Positions 28,180-35,953 of a stretch of 64,000 bases of DNA are shown here, one piece after another; position 1 is the stretch's first letter; each line of letters opens with the position of its first letter. Position numbers and translations under genes: made by a program. This DNA comes from Pseudomonas tructae. Lineage in GTDB: Bacteria > Pseudomonadota > Gammaproteobacteria > Pseudomonadales > Pseudomonadaceae. The stretch lies in NCBI RefSeq assembly GCF_004214895.1, contig NZ_CP035952.1:1054001-1118000 (forward strand), written 5' to 3'. The notes beneath the pieces were generated by a model. The model was not told the DNA's origin. It searched no databases and was given only the letters and a program-made list of their open reading frames with translations.

Positions 28180-28803
28180 TCAGGATTCCTTCGGGGCCAG
28201 GGCCAACAGGGCCTGGCGGGCCCGGTCGAGAAACGCGTGCTTGCTTTCGTCTGCCAGCAGTTGCAGGGGCTCGCCAAAACTCAAGGTGCACAGCAGCGGC
28301 AAAGGCAGGGCGCGGCCCTTGGGCATGACCCGGTTGAGGTTGGCGATCCACACCGGAATCACCTCGACCTGCGGGTGGGCACTGGCCAGGTGAAACAGGC
28401 CGCTCTTGAATGCCAGCAACGGCTCGTCGCTGAGGTTGCGGGTGCCTTCAGGGAAGAAGATCAGCGAATCGCCCTGGGCCAGAGCATCCTGGATCGGTTG
28501 CAAGGGATGGCTCTGGGCGTCGCTGTGCTGGCGATCGATCAGCACGCCATTGAATACCCGCTTGATCAGGAACTGGCGAATGCCCGGCTTTTGCCAGTAA
28601 TCGGCACCGGCTACCGGCCGGGTGTGCTGGCGCAGGGGCTGAGGCAGCGACGCCCAGATCAGCACGAAGTCGCCGTGACTGCTGTGGTTGGCGTAGTACA
28701 GCCGTTGCACCGGTTGCGGCGTGCAGCCCAGCCACAAGGCGCGGGCGCCGGTGATCAGGCGCGCGACCGAGGTGATGGCAAAGGCGGTTAGGGCAGCAAG
28801 CAT
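28180..28803 (-). CDS. PlsC-like 1-acylglycerol-3-phosphate acyltransferase
   Basis: A 207-residue acyltransferase of the PlsC/LPLAT family, expected to acylate lysophosphatidate to phosphatidate at the membrane. Catalytic block I is NHSSHGDFVL (the HX4D motif is HSSHGD-like, with His and Asp four apart) and block III is FFPEGTRNLSDEP. An N-terminal hydrophobic segment anchors it. The ATG at 28803 is preceded by AAGGACCTTGCCC; a longer frame to 28887 is less likely because it runs into the next gene. It lies between the small membrane protein gene and the cdsA-like gene, so its product could feed the cytidylyltransferase directly. Confidence 0.87.
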   Translation of the reverse strand: MLAALTAFAITSVARLITGARALWLGCTPQPVQRLYYANHSSHGDFVLIWASLPQPLRQHTRPVAGADYWQKPGIRQFLIKRVFNGVLIDRQHSDAQSHPLQPIQDALAQGDSLIFFPEGTRNLSDEPLLAFKSGLFHLASAHPQVEVIPVWIANLNRVMPKGRALPLPLLCTLSFGEPLQLLADESKHAFLDRARQALLALAPKES

Positions 28804-28814
28804 GGGCAAGGTCC

Positions 28815-29273
28815 TTATCCGACAAGGTTGAGCAAGGGAAAAAGCAGGATGGCGGTCAGCGCCAGCACGGCCTGCACGGCAAAACACAGCAGTTGTTTGC
28901 GCAGCAGGCCCATGGCGGCCAGACTACGTGCCTGCCAGTCGCGGTCATCGACCGGATTGGCCTTGAGACCCAGGGCGAACAACGACTGGTCCAGGGCCTG
29001 GGTGTGTTGCGCGAGTTGATCGTTGCGGGCGGCCAGGTGGGCAAACAGCTCGGCGTCCAGCGCCACGCGCACAGCGAAGAACTTCTGCAGCAAACCTGCC
29101 AGCAGCAACAGGCTGCACAGCATGGCGCTGAACCACGATGCGGGCACACCGAGCAATGGCGCCGCCAAGCCAAAAAACACCGCCAACAGGCTGATGCCGT
29201 CGGCCAGTCGCTCGACCTGGCGCCCGCGCTTGAGCAGCCTGGCGACCAGGGCCAGGTGGATTTCGTCGCTCAC
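28815..29273 (-). CDS. Small membrane protein of the lipid operon, unknown function
   Basis: A 152-residue protein with three hydrophobic helices: a pair near residues 27-62 (LADGISLLAVFFGLAAPLLG and the following WFSAMLCSLLLLAGLL) and one at the C-terminus (FAVQAVLALTAILLFPLLNL). A heptad-rich polar region lies between (NDQLAQHTQALDQSLFALGL). I do not recognise a family. The start chosen is the GTG at 29273, which overlaps the stop of the upstream phosphatase gene as GTGA and has GGAG ten bases before; an in-frame TTG lies two codons further up. I know of no counterpart in the E. coli ynbABCD operon. Confidence 0.75.
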   Translation of the reverse strand: MSDEIHLALVARLLKRGRQVERLADGISLLAVFFGLAAPLLGVPASWFSAMLCSLLLLAGLLQKFFAVRVALDAELFAHLAARNDQLAQHTQALDQSLFALGLKANPVDDRDWQARSLAAMGLLRKQLLCFAVQAVLALTAILLFPLLNLVG

Positions 29274-30589
29274 TGGCAAGGCTCCGTTTGCAGGCGTTCA
29301 ATCACCCGCAGGTGCTGCGCATGCAGGACCACCCCGGGGCGTGCCTGGCTGATGCGTTGCTGCGCTTGTGCGGCGTTGGCGCAGCGCCCGCTGAGCACCA
29401 GCCAGGCGGCCACGGCGCTGGCGCTGCGCGAATAGCCGAGGGCGCAGCAGACCAGTACCGGGCCCTGGGCACGCAGTTGCTCGATGGCCAGCGCCGCTTC
29501 CCGGCAGCGCTCGGCTGTGGGCACGACCAGATCGAGGCTGGGCAGGGCGCGGTAGGCCTGGCCTGGGGCAACGGCGGCGGGCAGTTCGGCGCACAGATCG
29601 ACAATGGCGGTGAAGTGCGCGGCTTCACCCTTGCCCGGAATCCGCCCCAGGTACACGCCGTCGCACACTTCATCGGCTTGCGGATGACGCCGTGTCCACG
29701 CGCGCGAGTTGAGCCAGGCCCCCGCCAGGTAGGGCGCCAATAGCCAGCGCGCGGCGAACGACAACTGGCCGTCGGCACCTTTCTGGAAGCCTTCGGCGCC
29801 CAATTGCGCGTAGTTGAGTGCCACCAGCAGCAGCGCCACTGCCGGCCACATCAACCACAGGGCAACGCCGCCCAGGTACAGCGCCAGGCCTGCCAGCAAT
29901 GTCGCCCCGGCGCCGTAGCGCAGGGCCAGGCGCCAGCGCTGCGGGTCGCGGGCCAGTGGCCTGCGGCGTAGCACCGGCTGGCCTTGCACCGGCCATAGCC
30001 AGACGCACAGCATGCCCACCAGTGCGCCGCTGGGCAGGTCGATAAAGTGATGTTGCCAGGTAGTCAGCACTGACACACCGATCAGCGCCATCCAGCCATG
30101 CACCAGCAAGCGCGGCAGCCTTGCATGGATATGCCGGGCAAACATCGCCCAGATGATTACCAGCAAGGCGATGTGCAGCGACGGCGCCTGGTTGAACGGC
30201 TTGTCGAAGCCCATCAGCACATCGAACAGCCAGCCGAACAGGCCGTCCAGCGCAGGCCGTTCGACGGTGAAGCGCAGCGGCCAGAGCAAAAAACCGAGGA
30301 TGCAGATGAGCTGGGCGCTGAGCAGGCGCAGGGCATGGCGGTCCATTTCCCGGCGGCTGCGCGGCAACAGGAACGACAACCCGTAGAGCAGGTCGATCGA
30401 CCAGTACGGGATGATGGTCCAGGGCCACAGCGGGATGCCGCCTTCCCAGGCGAACACCAGGCTGCCGACATCGTTGCGCCCGGCGGTGTAGGTGTTGGTC
30501 AGGCCGTAGCTGAGGAAGAACAGCGGGCCGAGCAACAGCAGCCAGAGCACCCCGCGCTTGATCAGTCCCGGCTCGCGTGCAGTATTCAT
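29270..30589 (-). CDS. ynbD: PAP2-type phosphatase fused to a dual-specificity phosphatase (YnbD-like)
   Basis: A 439-residue two-domain protein. The N-terminal ~250 residues form a multi-helix PAP2 (phosphatidic-acid-phosphatase-like) domain with APSLHIALL and TTWQHHFIDLPSGALVG, where the His and Asp residues match the PAP2 active-site blocks. The C-terminal cytosolic domain is a dual-specificity phosphatase with the P-loop CALGYSR (Cys382, Arg388) and CDGVYLGRIP at its start. The residue before the Cys is Cys rather than the usual His. A DSP-fold enzyme (PTPMT1) dephosphorylates phosphatidylglycerophosphate in mitochondria, which makes a lipid phosphate substrate plausible. The ATG overlaps the upstream stop as ATGA. 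Confidence 0.87.
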   Translation of the reverse strand: MNTAREPGLIKRGVLWLLLLGPLFFLSYGLTNTYTAGRNDVGSLVFAWEGGIPLWPWTIIPYWSIDLLYGLSFLLPRSRREMDRHALRLLSAQLICILGFLLWPLRFTVERPALDGLFGWLFDVLMGFDKPFNQAPSLHIALLVIIWAMFARHIHARLPRLLVHGWMALIGVSVLTTWQHHFIDLPSGALVGMLCVWLWPVQGQPVLRRRPLARDPQRWRLALRYGAGATLLAGLALYLGGVALWLMWPAVALLLVALNYAQLGAEGFQKGADGQLSFAARWLLAPYLAGAWLNSRAWTRRHPQADEVCDGVYLGRIPGKGEAAHFTAIVDLCAELPAAVAPGQAYRALPSLDLVVPTAERCREAALAIEQLRAQGPVLVCCALGYSRSASAVAAWLVLSGRCANAAQAQQRISQARPGVVLHAQHLRVIERLQTEPCQ

Positions 30590-32343
30590 CAAGCGACCCG
30601 CTGGGCCAGGCTGACGCTGAAGATGCCCCACTCATCGATACGCTGGCAGACCTTGCGAAAGCCGGCGGCCTCCACCAGTTGATCCATCTCCACCTGGCTG
30701 CGCCGGCGCATCACCCAGGCCTGGCCGGCGCGGTGGCTGGTCAGGGCGCGGGCGATCATCTCCAGCTGCGGGTGCCAGGGCTGGCCGGTGTACACCAGGT
30801 AACCGCCGGGCTCCACGGCCTGGGCCAGGCCGCCCAGGGAGTCGCCGACCATCTGGTTGCTGGCGAACAGTTCGTACAGGCCCGAGACCACTGCCAGGGT
30901 TGGGCGTGGGTCGAGGCTGGCCAGGCTTTGCGCATCGAAGGCATCGCCCTGAACGAAGCGGGCAATGTCGGCCAGGCCTTTTTCGGCGATCAGCGCGCTG
31001 CCCTGCTGGACATTGAGCTCGCTGTAATCGCGCAACAGGATCGACTCCGGCTTGCGCTCAAGGCCCTGCAGCGCTTCGAGGATGTAACGGCCATGGCCGG
31101 CGGCGATGTCGACGATGTCCACCGGCTTGCCCTGTTCGCGCAGGCGTTCGATGGCCAGGCGCAGCAGTTCCTCGACATGCAGTTTGCGCTGGCGGATGCC
31201 GCGCCAACCGATGGCGTTGAGGTAGTTCTGGTCGATCATGCGCCCGATCGCACCTTTGCCGGTGGGCTGGTTACGGTAGATGTAGTCCAGGGTGCTACCG
31301 GAATCAAAACCGGTATCGAAGCCCAGCTTGACCCCGTCCGACAAGCCTTTGCCCAGCCGCAGGCCGGCGCGGGTGGCGCGCCAGTAAAGGTCGGCCGGCG
31401 AGTTGCGCGGCAGCGGCGCGGCCAGGCTTTCGGCCTCGGCGCAGCTGGCGCCCAGTTGGTCGGCAGCGAGCAGCGAAGGGCGCTGCGGCGCCAGGCTGAA
31501 GCAGTGCTCGATAAAGCGGCGAATGCGCGCCAGGGCATGGCCGCGGTCACGCTCGCCCAGGGTGTCGTGGAAGAGTCCGGGGAGGATGTGCTTCTCTTTG
31601 TGCGCGCAGCCTAAGCGTTCGAAGAACTGTTCCTGGGGTTTGCGCTTGACCACGAAATCCGCGCCGGAAATCAACAGTTGGGTCGGCACCTGGATCGCCT
31701 GGGCATCGGCCACCACGCGGTCGGCGGCTTCATACAAACCGAGCAGCATGGTCACCGAAATCGGCCGGCTGATCAGCGGGTCGCTTTCATACGAGGCGAT
31801 GCGCTCGGGGTCGTGGCTGAGCAGGCGCGGCTTGACGTAGCTATTGACGAAGAAGTTGCCGCGCCAGGCGCGCATCAGCTTCAGCCCCGGTCTTGCGAAA
31901 GGCACGTATAGCTTGACCTTGAAGGCTGGCGAGGCCAGTACCAGGCAGCGTACCTTGGGCGCGTAGTCATGGGCCCAGGTGGCGATCAGCACGGCGCCGA
32001 CGCTTTGCGCCAGCACTGCCATGTCTTCTTCGGCGATGCCGTGCTCGCGGGCGATATGTTCGATGAAGGTCTGTACGTCGCGCACGCTGCAGGCAAAACT
32101 CGGGCTGTCGCCACGAGCCCCGGGCGACTGGCCGTGGCCCCGGGCGTCCCAGGCGAAGAAATCGTGGTCGGGCAATTGCAGTTCATCAGCCAGGTGGGCC
32201 ATGCGCCCGCCATGCTCGTGGCCGCGGTGGAACAGCACCACGGCGCGGCGCGGCTGGTCGTCAGCAATGTCAGCGGGCCAATGGCGGTAGTGCAGCTCGA
32301 CGCCGTCGTGGGTGGTGAAGTGCAGCGATTGCGCGTTGCGCAT
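30589..32343 (-). CDS. ynbC: Fused alpha/beta hydrolase and SAM-dependent methyltransferase (YnbC-like)
   Basis: A 584-residue fusion. Residues 1-290 are an alpha/beta hydrolase of the monoacylglycerol-lipase type, with FFAWDARGHGQSPG and a nucleophile elbow AQSVGA, in which Ala replaces the first Gly of GxSxG. The C-terminal ~290 residues are a class I methyltransferase with the SAM-binding motif VDIVDIAAGHGRYILEAL. Length and architecture agree with what I recall of E. coli YnbC (about 585 residues). The ATG at 32343 has AAGGATATTTGCC before it. The likely role is trimming or methylating a lipid made by the rest of the operon, for which there is no direct evidence. Confidence 0.87.
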   Translation of the reverse strand: MRNAQSLHFTTHDGVELHYRHWPADIADDQPRRAVVLFHRGHEHGGRMAHLADELQLPDHDFFAWDARGHGQSPGARGDSPSFACSVRDVQTFIEHIAREHGIAEEDMAVLAQSVGAVLIATWAHDYAPKVRCLVLASPAFKVKLYVPFARPGLKLMRAWRGNFFVNSYVKPRLLSHDPERIASYESDPLISRPISVTMLLGLYEAADRVVADAQAIQVPTQLLISGADFVVKRKPQEQFFERLGCAHKEKHILPGLFHDTLGERDRGHALARIRRFIEHCFSLAPQRPSLLAADQLGASCAEAESLAAPLPRNSPADLYWRATRAGLRLGKGLSDGVKLGFDTGFDSGSTLDYIYRNQPTGKGAIGRMIDQNYLNAIGWRGIRQRKLHVEELLRLAIERLREQGKPVDIVDIAAGHGRYILEALQGLERKPESILLRDYSELNVQQGSALIAEKGLADIARFVQGDAFDAQSLASLDPRPTLAVVSGLYELFASNQMVGDSLGGLAQAVEPGGYLVYTGQPWHPQLEMIARALTSHRAGQAWVMRRRSQVEMDQLVEAAGFRKVCQRIDEWGIFSVSLAQRVA

Positions 32344-32373
32344 GGCAAATATCCTTATCTGGCACAAAGAGCT

Positions 32374-32979
32374 TCAGCGGGTTTGCGCCAGACCGCGGCT
32401 GACCCGGTTGTAGAGGGTATAGAGCGAGAGCAGCAAGATCACCAGCAGCGCGCCGTTGATCCAGCTGGCCGGCAACAGGCCGCTGGCAACGCCGGCGCCG
32501 AGCACGCCGAAGGCAAAGGCCCGGTCGCTTTTGCCCATGGGCCCGTCGTAGCGGCGCTCGGCACCGACCAGCGGACCCATGACCCCGGCGTACTCACTGA
32601 TCAGCGCTGCCAGCACGACGATCACCACCAGCGCCGAGGAGACGCCCGGCAGCAGCGCGAAGGGCAGGTACAGGGCGCTGTCGGCGATCAGGTCGCAGAG
32701 TTCGTTGTAGTAGGCGCCGAGCTTGGATTGCTGGCCGAATTCGCGGGCGAGCATACCGTCGATGGCATTGAGCGCCATGCGCAACAGCATCCACACCGGC
32801 ACCAGGGCGAACAGCCAGGTGACGTGCGGCAGCCAGGCCAGCAACAGGCCGAGCAACACAGACACCACGGCCGCGCTCAAGGTTACCTGGTTGGCGGTGA
32901 CGCCGCGTTGGTACAGGCGCTCGACCGTCGGGCGCAGCAGCGCCTGGAAACGGGGTTTGAGCTGGTAGATCGACGGCAC
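32374..32979 (-). CDS. ynbA: CDP-alcohol phosphatidyltransferase (YnbA-like)
   Basis: A 201-residue, six-helix membrane enzyme of the CDP-alcohol phosphatidyltransferase family, which transfers a phosphatidyl group from CDP-diacylglycerol to an alcohol. The family motif DxxDGxxARx8GxxxDxxxD appears as NAIDGMLAR then GAYYNELCD, so Asn stands at the first and third Asp positions. I recall the same pattern in E. coli YnbA, which suggests a subfamily trait rather than damage. The GTG start at 32979 follows AAAGGGAGTTTCACC. It is the first gene of the lipid operon, 30 bases before the ynbC-like gene. The acceptor alcohol is unknown. Confidence 0.87.
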   Translation of the reverse strand: MPSIYQLKPRFQALLRPTVERLYQRGVTANQVTLSAAVVSVLLGLLLAWLPHVTWLFALVPVWMLLRMALNAIDGMLAREFGQQSKLGAYYNELCDLIADSALYLPFALLPGVSSALVVIVVLAALISEYAGVMGPLVGAERRYDGPMGKSDRAFAFGVLGAGVASGLLPASWINGALLVILLLSLYTLYNRVSRGLAQTR

Positions 32980-33025
32980 GGTGAAACTCCCTTTACGACT
33001 CGGTTGGCGATCAGTGCAGCAACCG

Positions 33026-33958
33026 CTAGGTGCGCGGGGGAGATTGTCGGTGGATTGCCCCTGCCGGAGCAATAGCAGTGGCACTCAGGCAGTCGAGCAA
33101 GGCCCGCGCATGCCCGGGCAGGCTGGCAAAATCCCGGCTGCACAGGCGTAACTGGCGCTTGGCCCATGGCTCGTGCAGCGCCTGGCTGTGCAGCGGCAGC
33201 AGCCCCTGCCAGCGCTGCACGGCCGCCATCGGCACGATACCCAGACCAGCGCCATGGGCGACCATGCGAATCACCCCGTCAAACCCTTCGGCGCGCACCC
33301 GCACCTGCAGGCGCCGGCCCAGGTGCAGGGCTTGCTCTTCAAGGTGCAGGGCCAGGGCGCTGTCGGCCTGCAGACCGACGTAGCCGTGGCCGAGGGTGTC
33401 GGCAAAGCGCAGATTGGCGGTAGCGGCCAGCGGGTGCGCAGATGGCATGATCAGCATCAGCGGGTCGTCGCGAAATGCCAGGCTCTGCAGGTGTTCGCTG
33501 GCCACTGCGCTGGAGATGATGCCGATATCCGCCACGCCCTGGGTGATCGCCTGGACGATGCGCAGGCTTGGCAGCTCGTGAATGTCGATATCGATGGTCG
33601 GGTACTGCTGGAGAAAGCTGGCGAGTAATTCCGGCAGGTACTCGGTCAAGGCTGCGGTGTTGCAAAATAGCCGTACCTGGCCCTGCAGGCCTTGGGCGTA
33701 TCGCCCGAGATCGAACTGCAGTCGCTCGACCTGCTGGGCGATCAGCCGGGCATGTTGCAGTAACGCTTGCCCCGCAGGCGTGGCCTGCACCCCGCGGCGG
33801 TTGCGTTCGAGCAGCGGCGTGCCCAGCGAGCTTTCCATGGCGCGGATACGCGCGCTGGCCGCCGGTAGCGACAGGTGGCTGCGCTGGGCGCCAGCGGTGA
33901 TGTTGCCGCACTCCAGAGTGTGCTGGAACAGGCGCAGGTCAATCAGATCGAAATGCAT
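33026..33958 (-). CDS. LysR-type transcriptional regulator
   Basis: A 310-residue LysR regulator with an N-terminal helix-turn-helix (DLRLFQHTLECGNITAGAQR) and an effector domain. The ATG at 33958 has AGAGG before it; a slightly longer frame is less well supported. It is divergent from a second TSUP-family permease, the likeliest target. It is also upstream of and on the same strand as the ynb-like operon, 47 bases before the first gene, so it could be co-transcribed with or regulate that operon. Confidence 0.87.
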   Translation of the reverse strand: MHFDLIDLRLFQHTLECGNITAGAQRSHLSLPAASARIRAMESSLGTPLLERNRRGVQATPAGQALLQHARLIAQQVERLQFDLGRYAQGLQGQVRLFCNTAALTEYLPELLASFLQQYPTIDIDIHELPSLRIVQAITQGVADIGIISSAVASEHLQSLAFRDDPLMLIMPSAHPLAATANLRFADTLGHGYVGLQADSALALHLEEQALHLGRRLQVRVRAEGFDGVIRMVAHGAGLGIVPMAAVQRWQGLLPLHSQALHEPWAKRQLRLCSRDFASLPGHARALLDCLSATAIAPAGAIHRQSPPRT

Positions 33959-34035
33959 AAGCCTCTTTCTGGGCAATAGTCTGTCTGAGTATATGGCAGA
34001 TTTTCAGAAGGGATGGCGAGGTGCAGGATAGCGCC

Positions 34036-34800
34036 ATGACTCTCTTCTTTGGCTTCTATCAGGATATCGGTCCAGCGCTGTCGCTGTTGGTCGTTGCGAC
34101 TTTCGTGCTGGCCGGTGCGGTCAAGGGCGTGATCGGACTTGGACTGCCGACCATTGCAATGGGGCTGCTCGGTATGGCTATGCCTCCGGCGCAGGCAGCC
34201 GCCTTGCTGATTGTCCCCTCGACGCTGACCAACCTTTGGCAACTGGCCTTCGGCGGGCACCTGCGGGCGCTGCTGAAAAGGCTGTGGCCGATGCTGACAA
34301 TGGTCTTCACCGGAACCTTGCTGGGCAGCGCCTGGCTAGGCATCAACAGTGGCGCCTGGGCGGCGCATGCCTTGGGTGGGGCGTTGCTGGTGTATGCGTT
34401 GTACGGCCTGTTCGCTCGCGGGATGAGCCTTGCGCCTGCACATGAAACCTGGCTCGGGCCGCTTTGCGGGCTGATCACCGGGGTAATCACTGCGGCCACC
34501 GGAGTGTTCGTGATCCCTGCGGTGCCTTACCTGCAGGGCCTGGGCTTGAGTCGCGAGGAAATGGTCCAGGCCCTGGGCTTGTCGTTCAGCGTCTCGACCC
34601 TGGCCCTGGCGATCGGCCTGGCGGGCCAGGATGCGCTCGGCATCCAGGCCCTGAGCGCGTCATTGCTGGTGTTGGCGCCGGCGCTGCTGGGTATGCTCGG
34701 CGGCCAGTGGTTGCGTCAGCGCATCAGCGCCGTACTGTTCAAGCGCTGCTTCTTTATCGGCCTGGCTTTGCTCGGCGTACACCTGTTACTCAACGGCTAG
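34036..34800 (+). CDS. TSUP-family (TauE/SafE) membrane permease, second copy
   Basis: A 254-residue inner-membrane protein of the TSUP family with about eight helices. The first repeat reads GAVKGVIGLGLPTIAMGLLG and the second CGLITGVITAATGVFVIPAV. It is only distantly like the permease at 26.5 kb, so the two are not recent duplicates. An in-frame GTG at 34021 is possible; I chose the ATG at 34036 because AGGA lies seven bases before it. It is divergent from a LysR gene and overlaps the end of the convergent monooxygenase gene by 11 bases. The substrate is unknown. Confidence 0.86.
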   Translation: MTLFFGFYQDIGPALSLLVVATFVLAGAVKGVIGLGLPTIAMGLLGMAMPPAQAAALLIVPSTLTNLWQLAFGGHLRALLKRLWPMLTMVFTGTLLGSAWLGINSGAWAAHALGGALLVYALYGLFARGMSLAPAHETWLGPLCGLITGVITAATGVFVIPAVPYLQGLGLSREEMVQALGLSFSVSTLALAIGLAGQDALGIQALSASLLVLAPALLGMLGGQWLRQRISAVLFKRCFFIGLALLGVHLLLNG

Positions 34801-35104
34801 CCGAGGAGGCGCTGAGCATGTCGATCAGCTGGATATCGAAGTCGCGCTCCAGGTAGTCCATGCGCTTTTCGAAGAACGCCGCCATGTGCGGCAGGGCCGA
34901 GTGCACATCCAGCGCAGCCTTGCTGGCCCAGATCTCGTAGAACACGAACAGGCTCGGGTCCTGCTGGTCGCGCAGCATGTGGTACTCGATGCAACCCGGT
35001 TCCTGCCGGCTTGGCTCGACATAGGCGCGAAACAGCGCTTCGAAAGCTTCGGACATTTCCGGGCGGGTCTTGGCTTTGAGGATGAAACCGTACTGCTCGC
35101 TCAT
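34790..35104 (-). CDS. ABM-domain (antibiotic biosynthesis monooxygenase) protein
   Basis: A 104-residue ferredoxin-like alpha/beta protein of the ABM/YgiN family: FILKAKTRPEMSEAFEALF, then EPGCIEYHMLRDQQDPSLFV and FYEIWASKAALDVHSALPHM, the typical order including the His near the C-terminal helix. Family members oxidise quinol-like or polyketide substrates without cofactors or act as small stress proteins. E. coli YgiN works with MdaB on quinones, and an mdaB gene lies divergently 191 bases away, so a quinone redox pair is plausible here. The ATG at 35104 is preceded by AAAGGCCTCTAC. Confidence 0.86.
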   Translation of the reverse strand: MSEQYGFILKAKTRPEMSEAFEALFRAYVEPSRQEPGCIEYHMLRDQQDPSLFVFYEIWASKAALDVHSALPHMAAFFEKRMDYLERDFDIQLIDMLSASSASR

Positions 35105-35295
35105 GTAGAGGCCTCTGAAAGGAAAGGGTGAATCGATTCTAAGGCAACAATAAAGCTTAGATTCGTGCTTTTTGGTCAAATGTATTTTGCCCGGGCACGG
35201 CTGTTTCCCCGCGAGATCGACCTCTAACCTGCCGCCATCAAATTCACTCGGTCACAGGCTTGCCTGCCCCTGATCGAACACAGATGAGGCACCCC

Positions 35296-35886
35296 ATGAA
35301 AAAAGTCCTGTTGCTCAACGGTGGCAAGAAGTTCGCCCACTCCGATGGCCGCCTGAACGAGACCCTGCACGAAGCCGCGCTGGCCTTCCTTGATCGCGCC
35401 GGTTTCGATGTGCAGAGCACCTATATCGACGGCGGCTACGACAATGCTGAAGAAGTGCAGAAATTTCTCTGGGCCGACGTCATCATTTACCAGATGCCCG
35501 GCTGGTGGATGGGTGCGCCGTGGACCGTCAAGCAGTACCTGGATGAAGTCTTCACCGCCGGCCATGGCAGCCTCTATGCCAACGACGGCCGCACCCGCTC
35601 CGATGCCTCGCAAAAGTACGGCAGCGGCGGCCTGATCCAGGGCAAGCAGTACATGCTGTCGCTGACCTGGAACGCACCGCAGCAGGCCTTCGATGACCCC
35701 AGCGACTTCTTCGAAGGCAAGGGCGTGGACGCGGTGTACTTCCCGTTCCACAAGGCCAACCAGTTTCTGGGCATGAGCGGCCTGCCGACTTACCTTGCCG
35801 TGGATGTGATGAAGCGCCCCAATGTCGAAGCCGCCGTGGTCGCCTACGAGCAGCACCTGGCCGAGGTTTTCCAGGCTCAAGCCTGA
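35296..35886 (+). CDS. mdaB: NADPH:quinone reductase MdaB (modulator of drug activity B)
   Basis: A 196-residue flavodoxin-like FAD enzyme that reduces quinones by two electrons using NADPH and so protects against quinone redox stress. The N-terminal MKKVLLLNGGKKFAHSDGRL and the motif IIYQMPGWWMGAPWTVKQYL are diagnostic of MdaB. I chose the ATG at 35296 over the in-frame start at 35260 because it gives the family N-terminus and lies next to GAGGCACCCC. A LysR gene follows on the same strand, and an ABM-family gene is divergent. Confidence 0.92.
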   Translation: MKKVLLLNGGKKFAHSDGRLNETLHEAALAFLDRAGFDVQSTYIDGGYDNAEEVQKFLWADVIIYQMPGWWMGAPWTVKQYLDEVFTAGHGSLYANDGRTRSDASQKYGSGGLIQGKQYMLSLTWNAPQQAFDDPSDFFEGKGVDAVYFPFHKANQFLGMSGLPTYLAVDVMKRPNVEAAVVAYEQHLAEVFQAQA

Positions 35887-35953
35887 TCAAGCCTTGCGCT
35901 GGCAGCGGCAAGCGGCTATCAATCACGGCTGTCGCCAACCCCGGGGTACCGCC

